The notes below the pieces were generated by a model. The model saw only the letters and a program-made list of their open reading frames with translations, ran no database searches and had not been told where the DNA came from. A stretch of 64,000 nucleotides of DNA from Stigmatella ashevillena. Lineage in GTDB: Bacteria > Myxococcota > Myxococcia > Myxococcales > Myxococcaceae. The translations under genes and the position numbers were made by a program. Location: contig NZ_JAQNDM010000002.1 of assembly GCF_028368975.1 (NCBI RefSeq), positions 496,001 through 560,000 of the forward strand, read 5' to 3'. Numbering within the stretch: position 1 is the stretch's first letter; each line of letters starts with the position of its first letter. Positions 8,656 to 16,466 of the stretch are shown piece by piece.

Positions 8656-10842
8656 ATGACCCGCTTTCGTCTTGGACAGCGCTGGAAGCGCGAACCCTCG
8701 GCTCCGCCGTTGGATTCCATCGCCTTGGAACTGGATGGCGTCAATCTTCTTTCCGGGGCCGTGGAGGAACCGCTCGTGGAGGTGGTGCCCGCCCTGACGC
8801 GTGCGGCGGCGGCGCTGCACTCCGGAAAGGAGCGGCTGGCGCAGGTCTCCCTGGCGGAGGCCGGCCTGGAACTGGTGCTGCGGCGCGCCGGGACCGAGGT
8901 GGATCTGTGCGTGGCGAGCCTCGGCCGCCCCGCCCGGCTGCTGCGGCCCCCCGTGCGGGTGGACCTGGAGGAGTTGGCGGAGGCGGCACGGGAGTGTGGC
9001 CGGAGCTTCCTCTCGGACCTCTCCCGGGTGGCCCCCGGGACGCTCTCCACGCCCCAGGCCCAGGCGCTGAACGCGGCCCTCCAGGAGCTGGGCGGCCCCG
9101 GGGGGGTGCTGAAAGAGCCCCGCCCCGAGCCCTTTTCCCGCCGGGTAGAGCCCTCGGAGGCACCGGGCTTCGGCTTCGAGCTGAAGGACTCCGCGGACCT
9201 CTTGCGCTCCCAGGGCAAAGGGCCGGGCGCGGCCCTGGGAACCCTGCTGTGCGCAGGCGAGGTCTGGCTGGCCCTTCCAGGCCATCCCACGGCGTGGCGG
9301 GCCCCCGGCCCCCCCTTCCTCACCGCGTTGGAACTCTCCAGGCAGGCGGTGGAGCTGGCACGGGCCGTGGAACTCGGCGAGCCCCGCTTCTCCCTGGAGC
9401 TTGCGGGGGTGAAGCCGACGCTCTCATTGGAGTTGACCACGGGGCGCGGCAAGCTGGGCGCGGGCCTTGCTTTCGAGGTGAAGGGCGAGGCGCTGGCGGC
9501 GGCGATGTTCCACCTCGGACAGGCGCTGGCGCTGGCCATCTCGGAGCGCGAGCGGACGCAGGCCTCCAACCCCTACTTGGTGGAGCTGACCGACCGGTGC
9601 CGGGAAGGACTGTCGCACTTGCGAGGGGCCGTGCCCCCTCCCGAAGGAGAGGCGCAAGCCCGGGGACGGGGGCGCTCATCAAGGGCCGGGAAGCCCCTGC
9701 CCGTTCCTGGACGCCTGCGCCGGTTGCGCTTCGAGAAACGCTGGGTGCACAAGGGGCTGACCGGCGCCGAGTTTGGCCAGCTCCACCTGGGGCGCCAGGC
9801 GGCGGTGTTCTGCTCGCGGGAGATGGCCTGTGCCCTGTCCCGCAAGGATGGAACGATGCTGTGGCGGCGCGCCTCGAGCCACGGCGTGGCGGCCACGGCG
9901 GACGGCCACGTGCTCACGGCGGACCTGGATCGCGTCCTCGGCTTCATGGGGGCGAGCACGAGCGCTCAGTGGTTGCACGATCATGACGGGCTGACGCTGG
10001 GGCCGCAGTTGCTGCGCCAGGACGGCCTGCTCATCACCTTGGCGGAGGACCGGACGGTGCTGGCCTTCGCGGAGGTGGGAGGCCGCGAGGCGTGGCGCCT
10101 GGCGCCTCCGCGGACCCAGCGCAGTTGGCTGGCCATGCAAGGCCACCGGGCGATGCTGGCCACGGATTCGGGCTACCTCTATGGCCTGGACATCACGGAT
10201 GGGCAGGTGCGCTACCGGATGCGGGCGCCGCAGCCCTTTCACGGCACGCCGGTGCCCTGGGGCAAACACTTCGTGGCGATGCTCGGCCGCGGGTCGCACC
10301 ACGCGCTGCTGATGGCGGATGCGCACTCGGGAGACGTGGCCTGGACGCGCGAGTTCCACCTCGCCATGCCGTCGGCCCCCCTGCCCTCCCGGACACGCCT
10401 GTACGTCGCCGGAGATCGAGACCGGGAGGGCGTCCTGCTCTGCCTGGACGCCAAGGGAAAGCTGCTGTGGGAACGCGCCCTGCACCTGGGCACGGGCCCC
10501 TATGCACTCGCCCCGCTGCCGGGAGCCGTGCTGGTCACCTCCGCCAGCGGCGCAGCGGCCCGGGTGGACACCTCCGGTGAGCTGAGCTGGCGCGTGGGCG
10601 CCGTGGGGGAACCGCTCGCGGGAGCCTTGCCCGCGCGAACTTCGCGAGGTGTCACCCTCATCCCGGGCGAACAAGTACGCGCCGTGGACCCCAAGGGAGG
10701 GCAGGTGCTGGGGCAGGTGCGCGCCGGCGCTGGACTCGTTGCGCTCCAGGTGGATTCCCGGCTCGGCCTCTACCTCCTGGACGACAGCGGAACCCTCGGA
10801 GCCTACAGGCTGGTATCTCACTTTGCCGTCGTGGAAGGCTAA
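8656..10842 (+). CDS. PQQ-like beta-propeller repeat protein
   Basis: A 728-residue protein. The first 330 residues are unrecognised, Leu/Ala/Glu-rich and helical. From about residue 345 come repeated beta-propeller blades of the PQQ/WD-like type: SRKDGTMLWRRAS, YGLDITDGQVRYRM, MADAHSGDVAWTREF, CLDAKGKLLWERAL. Such propellers commonly bind proteins; no catalytic motif is seen. The start at 8656 (MTRFRLGQ) has a good ribosome site, GAAGGGAACGG; an upstream in-frame ATG at 8614 lacks one. The stop TAA at 10840-10842 coincides with the first bases of the IS that follows, and the gene is not truncated by the insertion. Confidence 0.85.
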   Translation: MTRFRLGQRWKREPSAPPLDSIALELDGVNLLSGAVEEPLVEVVPALTRAAAALHSGKERLAQVSLAEAGLELVLRRAGTEVDLCVASLGRPARLLRPPVRVDLEELAEAARECGRSFLSDLSRVAPGTLSTPQAQALNAALQELGGPGGVLKEPRPEPFSRRVEPSEAPGFGFELKDSADLLRSQGKGPGAALGTLLCAGEVWLALPGHPTAWRAPGPPFLTALELSRQAVELARAVELGEPRFSLELAGVKPTLSLELTTGRGKLGAGLAFEVKGEALAAAMFHLGQALALAISERERTQASNPYLVELTDRCREGLSHLRGAVPPPEGEAQARGRGRSSRAGKPLPVPGRLRRLRFEKRWVHKGLTGAEFGQLHLGRQAAVFCSREMACALSRKDGTMLWRRASSHGVAATADGHVLTADLDRVLGFMGASTSAQWLHDHDGLTLGPQLLRQDGLLITLAEDRTVLAFAEVGGREAWRLAPPRTQRSWLAMQGHRAMLATDSGYLYGLDITDGQVRYRMRAPQPFHGTPVPWGKHFVAMLGRGSHHALLMADAHSGDVAWTREFHLAMPSAPLPSRTRLYVAGDRDREGVLLCLDAKGKLLWERALHLGTGPYALAPLPGAVLVTSASGAAARVDTSGELSWRVGAVGEPLAGALPARTSRGVTLIPGEQVRAVDPKGGQVLGQVRAGAGLVALQVDSRLGLYLLDDSGTLGAYRLVSHFAVVEG
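10827..10839 (+). repeat. Left 13-bp direct repeat flanking the IS
   Basis: CGTCGTGGAAGGC sits immediately before the IS left end and recurs directly after its right end (11744-11756). It encodes the end (VVEG) of the beta-propeller gene. See the right copy for interpretation. Confidence 0.8.
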
Positions 10843-11743
10843 GAGCCTATTTCGGTAGGGAAGAAAAGGGCCTACCTGTGGGGTTATACGGGTAGGAGGA
10901 AGAAAGAGATGGGAGTAGCCAAGCACGACGATGGTTGAAGGATGCCGCAGGAGGTCTGGGCGAAGATAGAGCCGTTGCTGCCTCCTCGTCCTGAGCATCC
11001 GCTGGGGTGCCACAACCCGAGAGTGCCCGACAGAAAGGCGATGGAGGCCATCCTGTTGGTGCTGCGCACAGGGATGCAGTGGCAGGCGCTCAAGGCCACG
11101 GGAATTTGCCATCCGTCCTCGGCCTACCGACGTTTTCGCGAGTGGGCCAAGGCAGGGGTGTTCCACGAGTTCTGGCGCCTTGGGCTTGTGGCGTATGACC
11201 AGACGATGGGCATCCACTGGAAGTGGATGAGCATGGACGGCGCAATGACCAAGGCGCCCCTGGGCGGGCAGAAGACCGGTCCCAACCCGACGGACCGGGC
11301 CAAGAAGGGAACCAAGCGAAGCGTATTGACCGATGGACGGGGCGTGCCACTGGGGCTCGTGGTCGCAGGCGCCAACGTCAACGACCACAAACGGGTGGAG
11401 GCCACATTCGAATCGATACCCGTGAAGAGGCCCGTGCCTGCCGCGGATGACGAGCAGCATCTGTGCTTGGATGCAGGTTACGACTGCCAAGCGGTGCGCC
11501 AGTGGGGCGATAAGTTCCACCTTCAACTGCACATTCGCCCGCGTCGTGCCCCTGCCACGCCTCCGAAGAAGAGCCGCCGCAAGAAGGCACGCCGCTGGGT
11601 GGTGGAACGCACTCACTCGTGGATGAACCGTTTCCGCAGGCTGCTGGTGCGCTGGGAAAAGCGCGAGGACACCTTTTTAGCCATGATTCACCTGGCTCTG
11701 GGCCTCATCACTTGGTTCCACTTCCTACCGAAATAGTCTCTTA
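10840..11743 (+). mobile_element. Complete IS5-family-like insertion sequence (904 bp)
   Basis: The element is bounded by imperfect inverted repeats: TAAGAGCCTATTTCGGTAGG at the left and, read from the right end inward, TAAGAGACTATTTCGGTAGG (19 of 20 identical). One intact transposase gene fills most of it. It is flanked by a 13-bp direct repeat (10827-10839, 11744-11756), which is longer than the 2-4 bp normally made by IS5-family elements. If TA is the true target duplication, the ends start one or two bases further in and the host site already held a 15-bp tandem duplication. The insertion lies between two convergent genes and leaves both stop codons usable. Confidence 0.85.
10942..11736 (+). 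CDS. IS5-family DDE transposase
   Basis: A 264-residue transposase in one uninterrupted frame, although many relatives in this family need a frameshift. The N-terminus VWAKIEPLLPP and the QWQALKATG region are typical of the DUF4096/IS5 helix-turn-helix part. The catalytic triad is visible: first Asp in MSMDGAMTKAP, second Asp in LCLDAGYD, and Glu in VVERTHSWMNRFRRLLVRWEK. The ATG at 10942 is the first start after an in-frame stop at 10936-10938. The protein ends at the right inverted repeat (FHFLPK), which is usual for compact IS elements. It looks intact and potentially active. Confidence 0.9.
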   Translation: MPQEVWAKIEPLLPPRPEHPLGCHNPRVPDRKAMEAILLVLRTGMQWQALKATGICHPSSAYRRFREWAKAGVFHEFWRLGLVAYDQTMGIHWKWMSMDGAMTKAPLGGQKTGPNPTDRAKKGTKRSVLTDGRGVPLGLVVAGANVNDHKRVEATFESIPVKRPVPAADDEQHLCLDAGYDCQAVRQWGDKFHLQLHIRPRRAPATPPKKSRRKKARRWVVERTHSWMNRFRRLLVRWEKREDTFLAMIHLALGLITWFHFLPK

Positions 11744-11756
11744 CGTCGTGGAAGGC
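11744..11756 (+). repeat. Right 13-bp direct repeat flanking the IS
   Basis: Second copy of CGTCGTGGAAGGC, followed by TAAC. Removing the IS and one copy restores GGAAGGCTAACAC, in which the rightward gene's TAA and the leftward gene's stop (CTA on the plus strand) overlap. Confidence 0.8.
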
Positions 11757-12118
11757 TAACACTCCCGCGTTCGGCGGTTTTGGGCGGCGAATTCGGCAGC
11801 GAAATCCAAGTACTTGCGAATGGCCTGCTCATGGTTGCCGTGGCAATCCCGCAGGTACTTGGCAGCCCAACCCTCACCAGGGAACTCGCCTTTCGCGATG
11901 AGCCATTCGAAGAAATGGCCATACTCCTCATCATGAATGTCATTGCTAATCATGCAGGAGTGATACCCATTCACGAAGCCAGCCATGTGCTCAACATTGG
12001 GCTCTCCGATATGCATCGCGAGTCGGCCAGCGAGCAGATCCTTTCGAATCAGCAAAAGATAATCAATCAGCAGCATAGGACATTGAGAGTGAAGATCACC
12101 ACCAGAACCATGACTCAT
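11756..12118 (-). CDS. Putative immunity protein of the papain-fold toxin
   Basis: A 120-residue soluble protein. The core LLIDYLLLIRKDLLAGRLAM followed by HIGEPNVEHMAGFVNGYHSC and FFEWL resembles a family of small proteins of the IRxRPxMYIGE / FxxGY type often found behind polymorphic toxins; this match is from memory and tentative. Its start (ATG at 12118) overlaps the toxin stop by ATGA, which ties it to the toxin. Base composition is clearly lower in GC than the flanking core genes, pointing to transfer. Its stop codon lies at the edge of the IS flanking repeat, so the IS marks the end of the operon. Confidence 0.65.
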   Translation of the reverse strand: MSHGSGGDLHSQCPMLLIDYLLLIRKDLLAGRLAMHIGEPNVEHMAGFVNGYHSCMISNDIHDEEYGHFFEWLIAKGEFPGEGWAAKYLRDCHGNHEQAIRKYLDFAAEFAAQNRRTREC

Positions 12119-12708
12119 GGCTTACTCACAACAGTCGCATGGATACCGTTAGGAGCATTGAGCCGAGCAAGATAATCAGACCATCGCATGCCACTAGAAC
12201 CTGTGAAGGCATCGTACACAATATCCCCTATCTTGACCGCTGCATGATATCCGTTCTTGGTAACTGGGAGAGCCTTACCGTCTGGCATGTCGAATGACAT
12301 ATATTGACGATTCTGATTGGCTCTCACTGCTATAAACTCAGGGGCTTTGCCAAGCTTGGAGTAGGCTGTGTGAATGACGCGGGCAACCTCTTGGCACTTA
12401 CCTATCTGCTGACTTTGGGTGCTATACGCAGTCTGAAGCGAACGAAGCCACTCTGGAGCGCGGCGGCCAACATGAATCTCATAGGCAGCAATCGCACCAA
12501 CGATATCTCCGCGCGCCAAGGCTGCAAGCACCACTGCCCGAGTGCTCTCCATGATAGCAGGCACGGAATGCATGGGCAGCGAGGGTATACTCTCAGGAAT
12601 GTGTGCCAGTGGCAACACATCCCCAACTCCTATGGGAGTCGCTGCTTCTGCAGATAACTGAACACAAATCAGAATACCTATGATTCCAATGGCGCCGCGC
12701 CGGATCAT
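12115..12708 (-). CDS. Secreted papain-fold toxin-like protein
   Basis: A 197-residue protein with an N-terminal signal (IRRGAIGIIGILICVQLSA). The C-terminal 100 residues resemble the papain-like toxin domain Tox-PL-2: Cys105 in GKCQEVARVIH, His155 in KNGYHAAVKIGDIVYDAF with Asp166 following, the Cys-His-Asp order of papain-fold peptidases or deamidases. This domain normally sits at the end of large polymorphic toxins; here it stands alone behind a signal peptide. The ATG at 12708 overlaps the kinase stop (ATGA), and the stop overlaps the putative immunity gene. GC is lower than in neighbouring genes. The substrate is unknown. Confidence 0.7.
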   Translation of the reverse strand: MIRRGAIGIIGILICVQLSAEAATPIGVGDVLPLAHIPESIPSLPMHSVPAIMESTRAVVLAALARGDIVGAIAAYEIHVGRRAPEWLRSLQTAYSTQSQQIGKCQEVARVIHTAYSKLGKAPEFIAVRANQNRQYMSFDMPDGKALPVTKNGYHAAVKIGDIVYDAFTGSSGMRWSDYLARLNAPNGIHATVVSKP

Positions 12709-14147
12709 GGTTCTCGAATGGGATTGGAAGTGGGCTGGCGACCAGATGAGAGGATAGGCACGTAACAGGTGCCCTTGAACATCTGGCCATTGAGGCCCTC
12801 GCACCTTTCACCTTCTAATGGGAGCGGCCCCCAGCACCCCCCATTGAGAGCCACTTGCCTGCTATGAGCGCAGCGCCCCTTCACATCGGGCCGCGCTTGT
12901 CCCTGGAGCGGCGCCGGGAGCGTGTCATCGGCAAGGACATGTCGACTCGATGATACCGGAAATGCTTCTGTGGAGGTCGCAGCACCAGCATCGCCGAGCC
13001 CTGCCATGCCTCCATCTCTCACAGAGGAGTCACTCACAGAGAGAAGAAGGGAGGACTCTTCTACTGGAGGACGCGCCACCATCCACCAAGTCCACATGCC
13101 GAGCACCAAGACCGCAACTGCCGCGCTTGCGAACCAGGGGATCAGCGATTTCAGGCGCGCCGGGAGTCTCAAGTGCTGGGCGGACTCAACAAGCTCCTGG
13201 GGATCGGGCGCGGCACCTCTGGCCGCTACCTGCGCTGGGTACGCCTCGCCTGGATCCAGGGCGAGTTGCTCCAGCGCCTCGGCCAATTCGAAGGCAGAGC
13301 CCCTTTCTTCGGGCTTCACGGAGAGCATGCGAAGGATCACGGCACTGAGTTGTTCGTCGATCCGAGGGTTGAGTACATGAGGAGCACGAGGCGCCACCGC
13401 CTTCAGTTGCCACTCGCCCCCCTCATCACGGAAGGGCTCTCCAAATTCAGGATACTCGCCGGTGACAAGTCGGTAGGCAGTGACTCCCAGCGAATAGAGA
13501 TCATCCGCGGGCCCCGCCACATACCGAGCCTCAGGATCATGAATGAACCTCAGCGAAAACATTTGAGCCTCCGGTGAGCGATAGGCCGGAGTACCCGGAG
13601 GCAATGTCTGCATCGTCAACGTCACCGCGTCAGGGTGGTGGCCTGAGCCAAAATCCGTGATGACGGCGCCGCCATCTGAACGCCGCACCAACACGTTGTC
13701 CCCCTTCACGTCCCTGTGGACGATGCCCTGCGCGTGGAGTGACTGAAGAACCCGTGCAAGCTGAGCCAGCACCTGACTCACCTGTCGAGACGCAAGAGGG
13801 TGCTGCCGGACCCAGTCATACAGAGGCGTTCCCTCCACCCAGTCCATGACGAGGTAGGGGTGGAGGGTTCCTCCGGGGTGCTGCCAATCCCCTTGCTCCC
13901 ACAGGCGCGGGACACCGGGGTGGCGAATCCGGGCCATCAGGTCCGCTTCGCGCGCGAAACGAGGATCTCTCGGGAGCATGGCGAGCTTGAGCGCCACTGG
14001 CGAAGCCTGTTCCTGACCCACCGGCACCACGCGGTAGACGGAACCATGAACACCGCGCCCTGCCCAGGCCTGCACGCACCAGGACCCCACCACCGTCCCC
14101 GGCGGCAAGAAGCCTGGATGCAAGTCAGAGGACTGTCTTTTCTCCAT
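12705..14147 (-). CDS. Membrane-anchored Ser/Thr protein kinase
   Basis: A 480-residue Hanks-type kinase. The Gly loop is AGRGVHGSVYRV, the ATP lysine is in VALKLAM, the catalytic loop is HRDVKGDNVLV, the metal site is ITDFGSG, and GTPAYRSPEA stands for the APE region. One transmembrane helix follows at about residues 330-352 (IPWFASAAVAVLVLGMWTWW). The outer C-terminal part is low complexity and ends in a small Cys-containing motif (NGGCWGPLPLEGERCEGLNG, then FKGTCYVPI) seen in other myxobacterial kinases. The start is placed at 14147 so that the kinase domain begins near the N-terminus. The 3' end overlaps the toxin gene by 4 bases, an unusual arrangement. Confidence 0.9.
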   Translation of the reverse strand: MEKRQSSDLHPGFLPPGTVVGSWCVQAWAGRGVHGSVYRVVPVGQEQASPVALKLAMLPRDPRFAREADLMARIRHPGVPRLWEQGDWQHPGGTLHPYLVMDWVEGTPLYDWVRQHPLASRQVSQVLAQLARVLQSLHAQGIVHRDVKGDNVLVRRSDGGAVITDFGSGHHPDAVTLTMQTLPPGTPAYRSPEAQMFSLRFIHDPEARYVAGPADDLYSLGVTAYRLVTGEYPEFGEPFRDEGGEWQLKAVAPRAPHVLNPRIDEQLSAVILRMLSVKPEERGSAFELAEALEQLALDPGEAYPAQVAARGAAPDPQELVESAQHLRLPARLKSLIPWFASAAVAVLVLGMWTWWMVARPPVEESSLLLSVSDSSVRDGGMAGLGDAGAATSTEAFPVSSSRHVLADDTLPAPLQGQARPDVKGRCAHSRQVALNGGCWGPLPLEGERCEGLNGQMFKGTCYVPILSSGRQPTSNPIREP

Positions 14148-14259
14148 GCAACCCTCCCTATGCCCAAGTTCGTCCAGATCCACCAGTAACAGTGGTAACT
14201 CTCTACTGTACGGCGGGCCAAGAACGCTCATGGCAATGGACCCTTCCACGAGAGCACCC

Positions 14260-15153
14260 ATGGACCTGAACCTCCTCAACCTCTTCGTGGCTGTCGCGGA
14301 GACGGGCAGCTTCACGGAAGCAGCCCAGCGCGTGGGATTGCCCAAGTCCTCGGTCAGCCGGGGACTGGTGCGGCTGGAGGCCTCGCTGGGGACGCAACTG
14401 TTGCACCGCACAACCCGGCGCGTGTCGTTGAGCACCGCCGGGCTCGCCCTGTACGAGCGGACGGCGTCGCTGCTCGCGTCGCTGAGCAACGCGGTCGGGA
14501 CACTGCCGGAGCGCACAGAAGAGCCCTCCGGTGAGCTGCGGCTCACCGCGCCACACGACTTGGGGGCCACCCTCCTCCCGGAAGTCATCGCCCGGTTCGT
14601 CGCCCGCTACCCCCAGGTGCGCATCGACTGCCGACTGACAAACCGGAGCGTGGACATGGTCGCGGAGGGGTTCGACATCGCGCTGCGCGCCACCGGCGCG
14701 AAGCTGGCGGACTCATCGCTGCGGATGCGGCGGCTGGGGACCATCGACGTGCAACTCTTCGCCTCGCCGTCCTACCTGGCGCGCCGGGGCATCCCGCGCG
14801 CAACGGAGGACCTGGCCCCGCATGACTTCATCGCGTACCGGGGCCTCAAGCTCCTGAGTGAGCTGGGCTTGTCGGAGAAGCACGCGCACGTGCTCGCCGA
14901 CGACATGATCTTCCTGCGCGAAGCGGCGAAGGCGGGCGCGGGCATCGCGCTGCTCCCCTCCTTCCTCGCCCTGACGGACGTGACGTCCGGGCAGCTCGTC
15001 CGTGTGCTGCCGCGCTACACGCTGTCCACCACCTCCCTGATGATGCTCCATCCCCGGACCCAGCATGTGCCCCGGAAGGTGTCCGCCTTCCGCGACTTCC
15101 TCATCGACTTCCTCCGAGCGCGGCCGCTCTCCGCGAGCCCCAGCGCGAGCTGA
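14260..15153 (+). CDS. LysR-family transcriptional regulator
   Basis: A 297-residue LTTR. The N-terminal helix-turn-helix is DLNLLNLFVAVAETGSFTEA followed by GLPKSSVSRGLVRLEASLG. The effector domain starts near residue 90 (GELRLTAPHDLGATLLP), with VDMVAEGFDIALRATG typical of the CrgA/DsdC-type branch. It diverges from the kinase operon, and a small lipoprotein gene follows in the same direction, a likely target. The start at 14260 places the helix-turn-helix at the very N-terminus and has GAGAG upstream; ATGs at 14230 and 14236 are alternatives. Confidence 0.85.
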   Translation: MDLNLLNLFVAVAETGSFTEAAQRVGLPKSSVSRGLVRLEASLGTQLLHRTTRRVSLSTAGLALYERTASLLASLSNAVGTLPERTEEPSGELRLTAPHDLGATLLPEVIARFVARYPQVRIDCRLTNRSVDMVAEGFDIALRATGAKLADSSLRMRRLGTIDVQLFASPSYLARRGIPRATEDLAPHDFIAYRGLKLLSELGLSEKHAHVLADDMIFLREAAKAGAGIALLPSFLALTDVTSGQLVRVLPRYTLSTTSLMMLHPRTQHVPRKVSAFRDFLIDFLRARPLSASPSAS

Positions 15154-15222
15154 ATCCGACGCGCGACGGCTCCTGGCGCTTCGTTCCATTCAGGCAACAA
15201 TGAAGTGTCCACGGCGGGTCTG

Positions 15223-15238
15223 GTTGCAGCCACGCAAC
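15223..15238. promoter_or_regulatory. Inverted repeat upstream of the SnoaL-like lipoprotein
   Basis: GTTGC-AGCCAC-GCAAC forms 5-base arms around a 6-base spacer, 75 bases before the lipoprotein start and 70 bases after the LysR gene. It could be an operator for that regulator; short arms make this only suggestive. Confidence 0.3.
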
Positions 15239-15312
15239 AAAGGCATCGTGTGTTCCAGACAGCAGGAGCCGCGCGGAACCGAATCCACGCCGCCCGCTGG
15301 AAGGAACCGACC

Positions 15313-15873
15313 ATGAAGATCCCGACGCCGTCCCGGAAGTCCACCACAGCCCTCCGCACCGCCTGGCTCACCCTGGGCCTCGTGGGCCCCCTCGCCTGCA
15401 CCAGCGCGGAGGAAGAGTTGGAGCGCTACCAGCAGGAGGAGGCGCAGGTGGACACGCACCTGACCACGTTCGATACGCTGGACTTCGACGTGTTCACCCA
15501 CCAGGACTGGGACCGGCTTCAGCACAGCCATGCGCAGGACATCATCGTCCACTGGCCAGACGGCCATCAGACGCAGGGCATCGACGTGCACATCGCGGAT
15601 CTGAAGGCGATGTTCGTCTACGCGCCAGATACCCGCATCGAGGTGCACCCCATCCGCATGGGCTCTGGCGAGTGGACGAGCGTCGTCGGCATCATGGAGG
15701 GTACCTTCACCCAGCCCATGCCGCTACCAGACGGCTCCTCCATCCCACCCACCGGCAAGTCCTTCAAGCTCATCATGAACACGGTCAGCCGCTGGAAGGA
15801 CGGCGTGATGGCCGAGGAGTATCTCTTCTGGGACAACCAGTCGTACATGCAGCAGATCGGCCTGGCGCAGTAA
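15313..15873 (+). CDS. Lipoprotein with SnoaL/NTF2-like domain
   Basis: A 186-residue lipoprotein: the signal ends in LVGPLACTS with the lipid Cys at about residue 29. The mature part after a Glu/Gln-rich linker looks like an NTF2/SnoaL-like ester-cyclase domain (DVFTHQDWDRLQHSHAQDII, HWPDGHQTQGIDVHIADL, then FKLIMNTVSRWKDG near the end). In this family the fold forms a small-molecule pocket; several members are catalytic but others only bind. The start at 15313 has AAGGAA upstream. It probably shares regulation with the LysR gene before it. The actual ligand is not evident. Confidence 0.8.
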   Translation: MKIPTPSRKSTTALRTAWLTLGLVGPLACTSAEEELERYQQEEAQVDTHLTTFDTLDFDVFTHQDWDRLQHSHAQDIIVHWPDGHQTQGIDVHIADLKAMFVYAPDTRIEVHPIRMGSGEWTSVVGIMEGTFTQPMPLPDGSSIPPTGKSFKLIMNTVSRWKDGVMAEEYLFWDNQSYMQQIGLAQ

Positions 15874-15951
15874 CGCGCCGACACACAGCTTCCCCAGCGG
15901 CCCGCCGTCCGAATCTCCGGCAGGCCGCCGACACCTCATCCGCCGCAGGTC

Positions 15952-16269
15952 TTAATAACAGTCGCCGCAGACGATGCGGCCGGTCGAGCCTGCGTCGTAC
16001 GAGTCCGTGGGGGAGACACACCACACATGCAGCTCGTTGGCATACCCGCCATGGTAATAGTGGCACGGCGGCTGACCCGCGCTGAACAGCGGGCATTCCC
16101 AGACAGGCTGCTGAGTGTATCCAGGGAGGCAGCTCGGATAGAGCGACTGCTCCTGTTCGCCGATGTCCTGCGGCTGTGCCTCGGCCTCGGGGGCGAGCTC
16201 CGTGCCACCGCAGCCCGTCAGCACCCCTGCGGCCAGCATCACGCCCATGAACAGTGTCTTCGCCTTCAT
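15952..16269 (-). CDS. Small Cys-containing lipoprotein
   Basis: A 105-residue lipoprotein with signal KAKTLFMGVMLAAGVLTGCGG and an excellent ribosome site, GGAGGGACAC, before the ATG at 16269. The mature part is acidic at first, then carries six cysteines spaced over 60 residues and ends in RIVCGDCY, so it is probably disulfide-bonded outside the cytoplasm. The stretch HVWCVSPTDSYDAGST recurs in a broken form at 56995-57063, so a small paralogous family exists in this genome. Function unknown. It diverges from the P450 cluster. Confidence 0.8.
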   Translation of the reverse strand: MKAKTLFMGVMLAAGVLTGCGGTELAPEAEAQPQDIGEQEQSLYPSCLPGYTQQPVWECPLFSAGQPPCHYYHGGYANELHVWCVSPTDSYDAGSTGRIVCGDCY

Positions 16270-16322
16270 GTGTCCCTCCTGGTGTGGCTTCTTGGTGGAA
16301 GCTCTTGGGACAGTAGCATTCT

Positions 16323-16339
16323 CTGTTATCAAGTAACAG
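16323..16339. promoter_or_regulatory. Perfect palindrome in the control region of the P450 cluster
   Basis: CTGTTA-TCAAG-TAACAG is a perfect 6-base inverted repeat around 5 bases, lying 54 bases before the leftward lipoprotein start and 128 bases before the P450 start. The size and symmetry fit a dimeric repressor site (TetR or MarR type). No such regulator is encoded next to it. Confidence 0.45.
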
Positions 16340-16466
16340 TCTGGATAGCCGGTGTACCGTGTGACACCCGTACCCTGGATCACATTTTCCATCTCACCCC
16401 TCTCCCTTCAACGTCCAGCCGAGAACTCCGGACGCTTTCCGGACGAGGACAGGGAGATTTCCAGGC

